Positions 1 through 15,042 of a stretch of DNA of 64,000 nt are shown piece after piece. Made by a program: the position numbers and the translations under genes. The DNA is from Gymnopus androsaceus JB14 (Eukaryota > Basidiomycota > Agaricomycetes > Agaricales > Omphalotaceae). The stretch covers positions 186,001-250,000 of the forward strand of contig ML769456.1 of the NCBI GenBank assembly GCA_009733575.1, in the 5' to 3' direction. Each line of letters opens with the position of its first letter. Positions within the stretch are counted from its first letter, which is position 1. The notes beneath the pieces were generated by a model. It saw nothing but the letters and a program-made list of their open reading frames with translations, ran no database searches and was not told the origin of the DNA.

Positions 1-3000
1 TGCCGGCCTCATTGCCAAACAACAACGACCACAGGCTGATGTGGAAGTCGCTGATCCCACGCACGATAACACGTTGTCGGAGGAGCAGCGTATGGAGCAG
101 TTGATCAAAGTCTTGGGACCATACGTCGACGAATTTGGACTTCGGGATACTTCTTATTTGAATAGGAAGCTGACAGGCAGGGAGGGAAAGTATTCGTTCA
201 AAAAATTACGCACCGAGGGATCCCAGGATTCTGATTCTGAATCAAATGAAGCGCCAATTTCTCCGGTACCAACTTCTCCACAATACCCCCCATCCGCAAT
301 TAGCCACCGCCCACGTCCTCATCAAAAGACCGTCTGGGATACTCTACTCGGGCTTCCACGCAGCACTCTCGATGCATACCAACCTCTAGTTAGCTTATCC
401 TACTTGTTTCGCGGAAAGACGGTTCCGTCTATCGATTACTATACGGCGAAATTGAACCTGCTTACTTCGCTGATTACGGAGAACCGTGCAAAGCCAGCAA
501 ACCGGTACGACCCTGTGTCGACGGCCTTTGTTACCTTTGCGGACCCCGATGACGCAAGAAGAGCTTGCAAGTTCCTTACGGTACATCCAAACAACCCTCT
601 GGCTTGTTTGGTGACTATGGCTCCGCAATATCAGGATTTGGACTGGCATCGAGTGATGAAGACTTCGTTTAATGCGGAGGTGAAGTTCTTGATGTGCTTG
701 TTGGAAAGGTTACTGATTTTGTTCTAGTTTGTTAAAGACTGGGTCGTCGGTGTCGGTGTATGGGGTCTTCACCATATTCTGGTTGTTCCCTGTTTCTCTT
801 CTAGTCGGTTTAGTGTCTATCCAGAATATTTCCACCTTCTGGCCTGGACTGGTGAGGAATTTTCTTTTACGCTGACATTACTAGCAACTCAGGTTCTTTT
901 TAGAAAAACTACCTTGACGGGCATCCATGGGAGGAAGAAGTCATCCAATCCTTTGTTCCTACCCTTCTCGTCTCCTTACTTGCTCTACTTATCCCTCTCA
1001 TCCTCCTCCTCATCGGTAAAAAGGCTCACACAATAACGACTCTTTCCGCTCTTCATGACCTCCTCATGACCCGTTATTACAAATTCCTTATCGTCAACAT
1101 TTTAGTTTTCTTCTGTGTTGGCACAGCTGCTCTTCAATCAGTGCTAATTTCGATTGGCGCCTCTAGTGCGAGCACTGTGTTGAACATTGTGGCTACTAGT
1201 TTTCCGTCTGCGGGTCCATTCTATGTCGGTTGGTGTGAGTAGTCATTCAAGCGTTGTTGGATGTGGAATAGGAGTGATAAATTTGCTTCCATAGTGATCT
1301 TCACAGTTGCTATGCATGGCGGATTCGAAATTGTCTTGTGTACGTTTAGTTCCTCTGTTCTTTTCTACTACGATTCTGATTATGTCTTCTAGTCGGAGTG
1401 AGCATGAATAACATTATCGCAATTTCTGTGGTTACTTATTTCGATCGGCCAGCTTCCACTCATCATGTATCCCACTACGAAACGACAGGTTACACCGTGA
1501 GTCGAAATGCTCGAGGATCTTGAATGGGAAACTGATACATATTTTAGACGTCGGCGCGCAGTTGGAATACGACCCCGTACCTTCAACTATTACTGTAATA
1601 AGCTTCCACATGAATCTGCTCATTCGCTAACTAACCGGTTCCTCGTATAGACTGGCTGCCTACACATTTATTAGTGATAAATATGTTGTTGGCGTTCTCC
1701 GTACTCAATCCTCTCGTCATACCGTTCGGCCTCTTGTACTTTTTCATCGAGTCTGGTGAGTGATGACGGTGTTGTATGCAGTCTCTCGCTTAGTGATTTC
1801 GTTACAGGTGTTGTCAAAAACCAGGTATGGTTTGCTCTGTTTGTTTATAAACCATGGTTAATAACGGCTTGCGTAGTTGATTCATGTATACGCTAAGAAC
1901 TATGAAGGCAATGGACAACGGATATTGATTCGGGCTATACGATATTCATTGGATGGTATGTTCCCTCGATGGTGCTTTTTCATTCACGAGATTAATCCCT
2001 CTTTGTAGGACTCGTCCTTGCACAGGTATTATTTTCTAGAGATCCTACTTGTTCGAAATACCTGATATGTTGTAAAGACCGTTTTCCTTGCGTACATGGT
2101 TGTCTTGAAGAAATTTGTCAACGTTGGCCTTGCCGCCTTCCTCATAGCTTTCACCGTCGCTGCGAAGATATTGTACGCCAAGTCTTTCTTCTCGATCTGA
2201 TGCTATTGATTTTATTGAATGGATCTTGCAGTATAACTCGTCTAGTCCGTGCTCAATTCGAGATCGACGACATACGTGAAGCTAAAGTGATTTGTGGCGG
2301 GACACGTTCTTCGGAGCCAGAGCGGTCAGCCGATTCTGAAAGGCGAACGGAAGTGGCATCCCATGCCCAAGCACAAGAAGAGCTTCTCAGTCTCAATCCC
2401 GCCCCATCACGCTCTAGAATTTCAATACGCCTTCCTCAATGGGTTTCATCCTCCTATGCTACGATCCGACATCACCCCCACGACATCGCACATCGATCCC
2501 CCATCCCTTTCACCGAGGAAAGGCCCACATTATCTCGTTTAATGTCTTTGCCTTCTACGGCTGTTGGCTCACCTGAGGAATCCCTCCCTTTTCCTCCTTT
2601 GGCCGTACCGTTGTCGACGCACGAAAATTTTGGGCCCGTAACACCCCATCCTCCACCAATATCTTGGGACGATCAGTCAACACTGGATCTCCCTTACGAC
2701 AATCCATATTATACCCGAGCTATCAACAATGTCTTGTGGCTTCCCCGAGATCCTTGCGGTACCCTTGACCTCGACGATACCGTAGATCTCAGAGTTGCCA
2801 TTTCTGTTGATCCAGCAGCGGTCAAATAGGGACATGGATAGGTGTTGCTAGCGAAGCAAAGCCGCCTTCCGATATTTACGATGTTGCCTTCGATTCTTCC
2901 AGACTATCCCCTCGTCCAACCTCAGCTCATGCTGCTAGCTCCATGTTTAGTGCTTCCTCTGGGGATCATAATGAAGCATTGAATCTGACATCGGAGCCTG

Positions 3001-3540
3001 AAGTTGATGGTACGGAGGAGATTGATCTTCCGGAGATCTTGGCGAAAAGAGCTGAGCACAAAGACGAAGGTTGAACATGTCGCTCGACCACGACGACCGT
3101 CGACGTTACAGCGTCATACTGACAAGTCATCTTCCGCCAGTCTTCGACGGCGACCTAGTTCATCCAGGCATATTTCAACGATGGCCCGCTCGGTTTCAGA
3201 TAACCGCTCAAAGCCTCAGAAACAGAATTCTATAATGTCTGTATTTGACAACCACTCCATCATGAACCGCTCTGCCTCTGTTGACCCAGATGTCCCGCCC
3301 TGACGCTCATGCCCAGGCCGAACTGGTGATGGCGCATCCTAATCCCTCACAATATGTCAGAGGCTCCTCCTACACTGAAAAGAGCTCCGAACATCTCGGC
3401 GAAATCGTGCGATCTATCATGAAGTTCTCGCCGAAGAAAAGCAGGCGCTCGCACAGAGATTGGAAGAGGAGCAAGCTGAAGTGGACAAGAGTCAATCAAA
3501 GTCTTGGTTTACCAGATGGATGTTCACAAAGGCGGAGTAA
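1..3540 (+). CDS. CSC1/OSCA/TMEM63-family cation channel (5' partial)
   Basis: Predicted multi-pass, osmosensitive calcium-permeable cation channel of the CSC1/OSCA/TMEM63 (DUF221) family, acting in a cell membrane. The window opens inside the cytosolic loop after the first helices, so the N-terminus is missing. The first exon reads to about 727 and carries the RRM-like loop with FVTFADPDDARRACKFL (about 523-573). Exons from about 730 to 2200 are strongly hydrophobic, for example LLVSLLALLIPLILLLIG near 970, and are split by many introns of about 50 nt. The C-terminal part (2228-2827) is soluble and contains DNPYYTRAINNVLWLPRDP, typical of basidiomycete members. The last exon ends ...KSWFTRWMFTKAE with stop at 3538-3540. 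Reading from DWVVGVGVW into FTIFWLFPVSLLVG near 762 needs one base removed. Family call is firm; individual exon edges are not. Confidence 0.88.
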
Positions 3541-3802
3541 AATGGATCTTGTATGGGTTTTTGTATTGCTTGCTGCCATCACAATCTTGATACCCTTGGT
3601 ATAATACGATGTACGGATTAATCTTATTGTCGTTTTTGGATGTACTTATGATAACGTTTCAATTACACGTTTACCCGTATGCTTTTACTTGGAAGCCGAC
3701 GTTGTTCCCCCGTTTTGCCTTGCTCTAGCGATGCTTTACCGACTTTCCGAGTCCGTAATATATGAGCACGGAAGTTTGAGAGAGTTACTTGCCTACTACA
3801 CT

Positions 3803-5279
3803 ATGCTCGTCCAGGCTTCTCTTCTTTTACTTCTCTCAGGTTCAGTCTATGCTGGTACGACATTATGGTCGGGAAGCTTCAATCCGTTTCCCAGTGTCAG
3901 TGCCTTTGACAATTGTAAGACTCTTTCCCTAGCGCTGCCACACTGAATGCTTACTTTACTTCGTAGGGTCTTGGTCTAATGAAGTGGGCACATATCAATG
4001 GTACATTCATGGAGCTGGCCCAACGTCAGACTATCTCGCTCTTTCTCCGAGCTACAAGAACCCAGCCGATACAGCAGAGACAAACGGTCTAATGGTGACC
4101 ATTGACTCTACCGCGACATGGAACTCGAATATGGAGCGAACCGAGCTTATCCCACAAACCAGCCAAAATCTCGGAGTGGGCAACTTGTTCTATCACTTTT
4201 CTCTTAGTACCGCAGCTACAAATGCTCCTGATGTAGGCCCCGATCAATTTTATCCAGTCTGACGATGTCTAATTCTCGTTTTAGTCTACATTGGAACATC
4301 AGGTATAGGCTTTGGTAATATAGAATTATTCTTACTGATTTGTCGTCAAATAGATTCTGTTCTTCGAGAGCCACTTTACCGAGGTATGTCTGTCCTAACA
4401 ATGCCAGAATGAACTCAAGATTTATAACGTTGCTAGATCAAGTACGGGGTCGCACCCAACCCAACCAACTTGCAATGGATGGTCAGTAGTCAATTCCAGT
4501 GGGGTACACCTCTTGTTCCAGGAACATGGTACAACTTTGCCTATGACATTGATGTGATAGTTTATTCTTCTATTCTACTTTTTATTCGCTAAAGTGCTCG
4601 CTGGGCAGTTCACCGCTCAAACGGTAGGACTTTGGTTCTCCACCGGAGGCTCCCCCTTGACCAAGGTGGCGAACAATGTCGCGGCCTCGACTTCAACCAA
4701 CTCTGAAGACTTCCACGTCGGTGTCCTCCGTATTGTCAACACTCCTGCTCCGGAGAACTGGTTTATTTCAGGTGTTTACATCGAGAATGGACCTATCACG
4801 ACTGCGATTGGGAATGGAAATGGAAATGGCAGCACAAGCATTGGAACGAGTACAACTAGGTACTAGCTCCTCGACGCCTGTGAGCTCGCCAACCACAACT
4901 ATCACTTCGCCCTCTTCCACACCTACAGCTACGGCTCCAGAGGTAAGTATCCAGAATTTACTTTTAGCAAATATATCGAGCATTTGACGATGATCTGCCT
5001 CGGTAGTATGCGCAGTGTGGAGGTTAGAAAATTGTTTTCAATGCTGAAATTAATTCACTAACAATGCTCATAGGAAACGGATATACAGGACCTACAGCCT
5101 GTGCGCCCCCATTCACCTGCAAGGCAATCAGCCCTCCATATTACTATCAAGTGGGTTCACGCGTTGATGTTCAGTGCTGCAAAACTGACCGTAGCTATTT
5201 AGTGTCTGTAAATTGGGTTGCGATAGCCAGCTTTGACATGACCAAATATGTACTTGATATGATGGATTGCTTCAGCTAA
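3803..5279 (+). CDS. Secreted GH131 beta-glucanase with C-terminal CBM1
   Basis: Glycoside hydrolase family 131 enzyme; the family acts on beta-1,3/1,6- and beta-1,4-glucans and is typical of plant-biomass-degrading fungi. The ATG at 3803 was chosen because it opens a signal peptide MLVQASLLLLLSGSVYA followed directly by the mature start GTTLWSGSFNPFPSV. Conserved GH131 stretches follow across several short introns: WSWSNEVGTYQWYIHGAGPT, MERTELIPQT, LFFESHF, NLQWMVSSQFQWGTPLVP, FHVGVLRIVNTPAPENWF. A Ser/Thr linker (about 4830-4940) leads to a CBM1 cellulose-binding module, YAQCGG then NGYTGPTACAPPFTCKAI, split by an intron. In the CBM1 the usual YYSQC end is read as PPYYYQ, then eight extra residues, then QCC and a tail to the stop at 5277-5279. 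One extra base in the linker near 4859 breaks the frame. The extreme C-terminus is uncertain. Confidence 0.87.
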
Positions 5280-5645
5280 AGTAGAATGCAACCAAGTATG
5301 TACTTGAATGACCGATAGCCTAGAATGCAACCCAGTACATGTACAGTTACATCTTGAGTTACATTTTAATAATAATTTACATGACCATGAATTAGTTGAA
5401 CTTCTGGAAATCATAAGTTGCAGAGCATACTTCAGAGAAATCGTGCAATATATCTCGCTTCTCTTCCTCATCAACTTTGATACGATTATCTTGAGATACT
5501 GATTTATGCTTGAGATTTTGCGAGGAAAAGTATTAGCGCAGATTAGCGCTCGTCCTGAAGGTCATGTGACGCTGCAGACAGCCAGGATTACCCAATCCCA
5601 TCCCACGACGATTATTTCCTTCTTCAAACCTCAAGACTCTCAAAA

Positions 5646-6489
5646 ATGGGTGCGCTCTGCTCATTCTTTGCGCGAAATTAGTGCTGATCCCATGTAGTCC
5701 GTTACGCTGGCGCCGCTCTTGCTACCAACCCCGAAAAAAGTGTGTAGAAATCAACAAAATACAGCCCGTAATCGTCCACTTATCGTCTTTTTATCTAGCC
5801 TCGCGTGCGAGGGGTGAGTATCTCCGAACTCACTTCAAGAATATGCGGGAGGTTGCGGCTGCTTTGACCGGTGAAGAAAAATTGTGGAATCGCGGTATAA
5901 ACAAATCTAATGGAACGTACATGAATAGGTCTTAAACTCACAAAGGCATACACCTACCTCAGTGATGTCTCCGACCACAAGCAGGTCATTCCTTTCAGAC
6001 GGTTCGCCGGAGGTGTTGGTCGTGCTAGCCAGGCAAAACAATTTGGAACGACACAGGGTGCGTCATTTGTTTTGTTATATGGAAATCATCTGGCTAATAG
6101 TTTAATTTTTAGGACGTTGGCCCGAAAAGTCTGTCAAGTTCATCGTCCGTCTGCTAAAAAACGCCGAATCAAACGCCGACGCGAAGAACATCGACGTTGA
6201 AGATCTTGTCATCCGAAACATTGTCGTACAGCAGGCCCCAGTACGTCGTTTTTGTATTTCCCTCTTCAAAGATCAACCAAGGCTCATTTCATACTTGTAG
6301 AAAACCCGTCGTCGCACATACCGTGCCCATGGTAGGATTAACCCTTACCAGGGTCACCCTTGCCATGTCGAAATTATCCTTGCTGCTTCGGAAGAGGAGG
6401 TCGAGAAGAGCACTGCCGAGCCCAACGCCCTCATTGGCCTCAACAGACGGCAAGTGGCGAGGAAGCGCATTGAGGCTGCGCGTGCATAA
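5646..6489 (+). CDS. RPL17: 60S ribosomal protein uL22 (RPL17)
   Basis: Large-subunit ribosomal protein uL22 (eukaryotic L17), which lines the nascent-peptide exit tunnel. Six exons assemble without any frame problem. Exon 1 is just ATGG (5646-5649), followed by a 48-nt intron (5650-5697), giving [15 protein letters not shown]. Later exons give [80 protein letters not shown] and the C-terminus [14 protein letters not shown] with stop TAA at 6487-6489. All the family landmarks are present, including the [14 protein letters not shown] signature. Minimal first exons of this kind are common in fungal ribosomal protein genes. The length of roughly 180 residues fits the family. Confidence 0.95.
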
Positions 6490-6998
6490 ATCTCACAAGC
6501 GTTGGACTAGAGCTGTAGCTTTCCATATGTCTATGTTCATGTACATGAGTATCTTATGCACCTCTTCATGCCCTTCATGTTCTTTACAGCTTGTGCTACA
6601 CGATCATTGATGCTTTGAAAAGAAAAGATGTATTTAAGCTATGGCTACAGGTTGGCTACAGGACTGGCGATACATTGGGTGATGAGGGAAAGTAGAACAA
6701 GGGAATGTTTGGATGGGAGAGTGCAGTGAAACGGAATGATAATGCAATAGATGGATGGAACAGGGAGGATAAAACGATGAAAGAGTGGATGTTTTGGCGA
6801 ACAGGAACGATAATGTAGAAAATGAGCGGATGGGTTGAGGCAAGATCAAACAAATGCGAAGGAATGAAAAGTAAGCAAACGGTAGCAAACCGAAAGAATG
6901 ACTGGATGTATCAACGGAATGAGTGTGAGTTCAAATGGACCCGGGCAGGGAAACATTGATATGCAAGGCGAAAGAGATACGGAGAAGAGAGAGTAGAA
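6490..6998. other. Intergenic, no gene seen
   Basis: Convergent spacer between RPL17 (plus) and the RasGEF gene (minus). The plus strand is purine-rich from about 6660 to 7000 (GGA/GAA runs), which creates several low-complexity antisense reading frames with no family resemblance. No RNA gene or repeat unit was recognised beyond a short duplicated GGCTACAGG near 6642-6662. Confidence 0.6.
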
Positions 6999-9874
6999 TC
7001 ATCTTCGAGAGGTGATACCAGGGTGGATGGATGATGGACTAGGAGGTAGCGACATGAGCGAAGCCTGTGGATCAGGATCTGCAGAAGGGGTTTCGACTTG
7101 TACACGAGAAGGCCTAGGCTTCAGTTCAAGACTATAGAAGAACGTTTAACGATCCGAAGGGAAGGCGAAGGAAAACGTACACACCTTCGTTCATAAAATG
7201 CATCCATATGTTTGTCCTCGTCAGCGACATCAAAGCGAGAAATATGGCGACGAATAAGGGACTCCACAGCACTGTTCTTGTCAGAGAAAGTGTACAAACG
7301 CGTCGCTTCGATTGCTGATATAGAAAGTAGGTAGTGAGAGAATGGAACAACAAACAATAAAAATTCAGGCGTACCCGAGATGACTTTGCCTATCACTCGC
7401 AAGTTTTGAGCGTGTATAGTGTTGTTAGACATGAGATCGCTATTGGTTTGACCGATATGTGTGATATTCTTTTCGACAATGTCTGCAAAGGGGACGAGAT
7501 ATGAGATGCGATGGATAGGTAGGAGAGGAGCAGTGAACATACGGAATCGGGGTACAAACGCAACAGATCTAGATTGGACATCTTGCATTTCGTCATGCTT
7601 TGTCTTGCCCTCGAATATAGACCATAACTTGTCATGCAGCGCTTCGGTTTCAGAGTCGGACTGTTTCAAGAATGAGAAGAGCGTATTCGAGAGATAATAG
7701 TAGACGCTCACCGGTAGGATGTCTTGAAGCCGGGCTATGGCTTGGCTGGTAGCCGCGTAATAAATTGTCCCAGCAGAACTGACGTTGTTCAGTTCAAAGC
7801 ACAGCTAAGAATGAGCGTCAGAATGCATTCCCAAAAAGGAGGAAGGTGCAACTTACAAGGCCAACGTTAAACCAAAATTTGAATGGCCTGAGCCATTGCA
7901 GTCAAATCTTCCGACTCGAGTATGATGGAGTGCAAAACCAGCGCGTACACCGAACGATCGAAATATCTTACTGATCTAGCTGCTTCCTTTGCAGCGTCCT
8001 TCGATCTGGAAATCTCCTTGTCGATAGCGTCATAAGCCTGAATCCTCAGCCCGAGACGTTTCGACTCCTTGATGAGATCCAGTTGCTGATTTTTGAGAGT
8101 CTCGACCAAAACGGGGTTGGACGACCTATCGATCTGGTGAATCAGCTTCGAATACTCCTTCCCAATAGCTTTATGGCGCTTCTTCATCTCGGAAAGATTC
8201 ATCCTCAAACGGTCAATGCAATCCCCGGTCTTTTTTTCGCCCAACCAAGACCTAATCACAGCGTGTATCGGCAATTGATTGTAAACCTCAACCTGCAGGC
8301 GCGTAATCTGCTCGGCCAATGCTCTGTATCCCACAGAGGAATTAAACGCTTCGATGGGGAACCTGTTCGTGGTGTGGTGCTTCACGCAGAAAATGAAAGG
8401 CGCACTACCGAGGCGTCTGGTAGACATGGTTCTAAGGCGCTGCTGAAAATACGTACTACGAGTAACACCGTCGACTCGAACTGCTTTAACGGCTTGGGCA
8501 AAGGCGATTCCCAGTGTGTCGGGCAGCAGAGACGCAGAAACCTGTTGAAGAACAAAGTCCTGCATGTCGTTCAGAACACAAGGATCATCGTATGGCGGTT
8601 CCCAAAACTGGGTGAGCCAGCGGATGAGGACATTGATGACGCGAGGCCGGACGATCTTGTGGTGATTGTTACACCACACTCGCATCTGTTGTCGGGTCAT
8701 CGGTTCGTCGGGCATCGATTCGTTGAACCGACTTATGAGAAGGTCGAGGACTTCGCTGGGAAGGAGGATGAACCGGAATGTAGTAAAGAACCAATGGGTC
8801 AGGTGAGGGTCTCGAATCGCGTCCTTTGGAGGTGAGGAGTCGGATGATGGCTGTTGGAGACAATTTGATCATCTGTGCAGCGTCATGGCTGAGAGTGATG
8901 TTCATCGCGTCGGGTGACAAGGGAGGAAGCTCGATATCCACGTCGGGGTTGAGTGGGTCGACGGGATAATAAAGAGCGGATTGGCGAGGCGCGTACAACG
9001 GTAATTCGTCCTCCACAGTTGGTTTGCTTCGAAAGAGGGATCCCAAACCGTTCTCTCGAGCTTTCTGCAGAATGGAGAGGATGACAGTGGTTTTCGAAGT
9101 GGAGGTTGTTTTCACAGACACATTGTCGGGGATAGAAGTAAGAGACTCTGTAGAAGGACTCTCCAGAGCGCCGATGGTGATCTGGGCGAGAGACAATCGA
9201 GCGGAAGAGCGGTCAGGACATGATTGCTTCTTAGGTCGAAGACGAGAAGAAGAGGGAAGAGGAGCAAGCTCGTCCTCCTCCGTAGCTGTATCCATCGGGA
9301 TATCAGGAAGAGGCTTGACGAGTCTCTCAGTAAGACTGAGAAGACGTTCAAGTGCAGCCAGCGTAAGTTCTGCGATGTCGATAATCCGGTCAACCGCTGC
9401 AGATTCCTGCGCCACACTCTCGAGCTGCTGGCACCCCGCCTTCAGTTGTTGAATCATAAAAGAGACAGCCTGAATATTTTCCAGATACTTGAAATCGTCC
9501 TCAACATCCTTCGGCACCTGCATAACGTGAACAGCGTCAGTGACGCCAGAGAGAAAAACCTGAGCAAGTGCGCGTGCGCCTGGAACATCGGATGATCCTC
9601 TTAATCCGCGAAGAGGTTTCATACTACGAGAGAGCGATGGATGACCATTGTACAAGTTGAACTGGGAACGCGAGGGCGATGGGCAGCTGTCGACTTCGGA
9701 CCATGGCGGCAAAGTCGCTTTGCTGGTGTCGACCGAGGAAATAGAGCCAGATCGACGAGAGCGTGAGGACGGGGGACTGGGAAGTCCGGTCGCAGTTCCT
9801 GCTGTGACCTTGTTGTTCTTTGACTTTGAGTCATTTCGGAGGCTAGGAGTTGGTGGTTTAGATGAGGCAACCAT
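6999..9874 (-). CDS. RasGEF protein (REM plus CDC25-like domain)
   Basis: Guanine-nucleotide exchange factor for a Ras-type GTPase, acting at membranes. ATG at 9872-9874 opens a low-complexity Ser/Pro-rich N-terminus (MVASSKPPTPSLRNDSKSKN). The RasGEF N-terminal (REM) domain runs from AAQMIKLSPTAIIRLL (about 8870) through RFNESMPDEPMTRQQMRVWC. The catalytic CDC25-like domain begins near GYRALAEQITRLQVEVYNQL (about 8320-8260) and resumes with FKFWFNVG, NNVSSAGTIYYAATSQAIAR and DIVEKNITHIGQTNSD. Between the halves sits a charged, coiled-coil-like stretch (about 8210-7900; SEMKKRHKAIGKEYSKLIHQ) longer than in canonical Ras GEFs. A final spliced exon gives SLELKPRPSRVQVETPSADP and ends at 6999-7001. 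Single extra bases near 8823 and near 7883 break the frame. Divergent from RSP5 across about 1.1 kb. The Ras/Rho target cannot be told from sequence. Confidence 0.8.
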
Positions 9875-10995
9875 ACTGGTTTCGCACAAACAATTCCTAT
9901 GGTGAGAGGGATAGTTTCGCAAAGAGCAAGTTCGACGCTAGGGTTTAAGGTATTATATAAACCCAATCAACATTCTTAGCCTAGGGCCACATTGAAAATG
10001 ACCCTGGCAGTGGAAGAGTTGTGGCCATCGAAAAGTGGAAGAAGCAGACAATGAATGTTAAATTTCCGCGGGTCTGTCTAAATCCCTGAATTAGGAAATC
10101 CAACGCCCTCCGACCCTTGGTGAAAATAAGAGAACAATAGAAATTAGATCGTGAAGTCATTTTTGATCCAAAAGGTTCAAATGCATGATCATGATCAACG
10201 AAGAGCATACTTATAAACCGCCGTCCTAACATCTAGGTCCTTGGGATTGCTTATGATCTAACCTGTGAGCTAGTAGTTGAGCTGAAATAAGCCAAAAACC
10301 CAGATAAATGACACAGCCAGAGGTCTTTAGATCTGGCCATTCCAGGTCGAAGATAAATAGAAAGTTTTCGAGGCCCACGGTCAAGTCAAAGCTGGATTGT
10401 ATCACAGATTTGACCCACTGGACCTCGGTCATACAACAACAGGAGGTATGTACCTCGTTCTCACATCCGCCAGCCAGAGCTGGCTAGCTGTATAGTTGGT
10501 ATGATTAATTAAATTTGGTTCTCTGGAAGCGTACCTTGGAATAGCTTGGAATGGATTAGTTTACTGCCAGCTCCAGCGGGCTATATGCTGTCTTGCTTGT
10601 AGCGATGAAATTGTGGCATGGTCAGCTTTGTGGCTCTGTGGTTTTTCTTGTCTGCATTGTCTCCGTATAGGTTGGAACACTGTTTTTTGACCATGGATGA
10701 CGCGGAACTTTTCTAACACCGATGTTGAGTTTTTTCAGCATGCAAGAGAAACTGTGCGCTTGTGGACTTACATATTATATGTACGGAGAAAGCTGTATAG
10801 TAGATACCCTTCACAGCAGAGCAGCAACTGCCTTAGCTCTTTGCGTTCGAGTCGGAGAAAGGTGTGCAGGGAGCGCCCAGGCAGCGCCCAGAGCCGCAAA
10901 GCGCTTGTTTACGTGAGCCCGACTTCTGCTTGCTTAGTCTGCTTCCACATCCCCACCTCTGAATCTGGCTGGTCTATCCTACAGCTAGTTCAGCA
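9875..10995. other. Divergent intergenic region RasGEF-RSP5, no gene seen
   Basis: About 1.1 kb between two divergently transcribed genes. Only short reading frames without family resemblance occur here. It must hold the promoters of both genes, but no specific operator could be identified. Confidence 0.5.
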
Positions 10996-13980
<2,985 letters not shown>

Positions 13981-15042
13981 TCTATCCTGTTATATATGTG
14001 CTATCGTGTCGACCATGTCAACTTTTTTTTCCCTCTTTCCCTTGCTATACGTACTTTCATTTCACTCCGTGTCCTTTTCTGTACATTACACGGTAATATA
14101 ACGATTCCAGGATGGACAATGGTTTTGGTACTCTCCACACTGCTATCCTCATTTTACATCTACTGCTCGACTTACAGACTTACAGTAGTAAGAATAAAGT
14201 TGTTACTAGCTATCTGTGTCTGTCTCTGGCGAGGCACTGAGCGTTGAGCACTGAACAGTAACGTGAAGCAGCTGAGAGTGCTTCGAGAAGTGAGATTAGA
14301 CTGGGCTTGAGACCGTTTTGGACATTTCAGATCTCGATGCACGAAATGTTGCTAGGACGAAATTACTGTCATAGGGCTACTGAATAGCGACGGCACTTTC
14401 CCGATATCATACTATGATTCTGGCACCGTGCTTTCCTTCCATATCCAAAAGAACTCGTTGCCCTCTCCTCATCATTTGCCAAGGCATTGCGAGAAATATC
14501 CTCGATACTATAAGCCCTATAACAGGTGAATCGTCACTAGATGGAGGGAGGCTACCTTGCCATATTGAATCTGTACTTCGTACTTCGTACTTCTTCACTC
14601 AGCTTGGGTCGTTGCTCTGGAAAAAAATACATTACAGACCTGCAATGACACGGCTTTCAAGGAAGGTGAATAAAGCATGTCCCCGTGTTTGTCTTTAAAG
14701 ATGATTTGAACATGCTGAAGGTGAGGACACAATGGGTAGTTGGACTTCCTTAAGGTGAATGTCAAGGGAGGCTGCAGAGATCACTCGCAAAAGTCGAAGA
14801 GACTCAGACGAACGCAGTTTCTTCTCGAGTATGGCCGGGAGGATCCAAAGCGATTCAGGTTTCAATGCGAAAGCAACCTCCGAGGAGCATACTTTACCTA
14901 CCACCATTGCACATCCAACGCGTTACAAGCGCCAAGGATAGAAGCAAAAGAGTACAGCGACTGTTTTCCTTCAACCACCTCGCATTGGTGAAATCAATAT
15001 TTGGAGCAGCAGCATTCATTTGAACAATTGAATCAGACATTA
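13981..15042. other. Intergenic, no gene seen
   Basis: About 1 kb between RSP5 and the 3' end of a minus-strand gene (convergent). Short reading frames only. A triplicated GTACTTC occurs near 14574-14594. No RNA gene or mobile element recognised. Confidence 0.5.
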
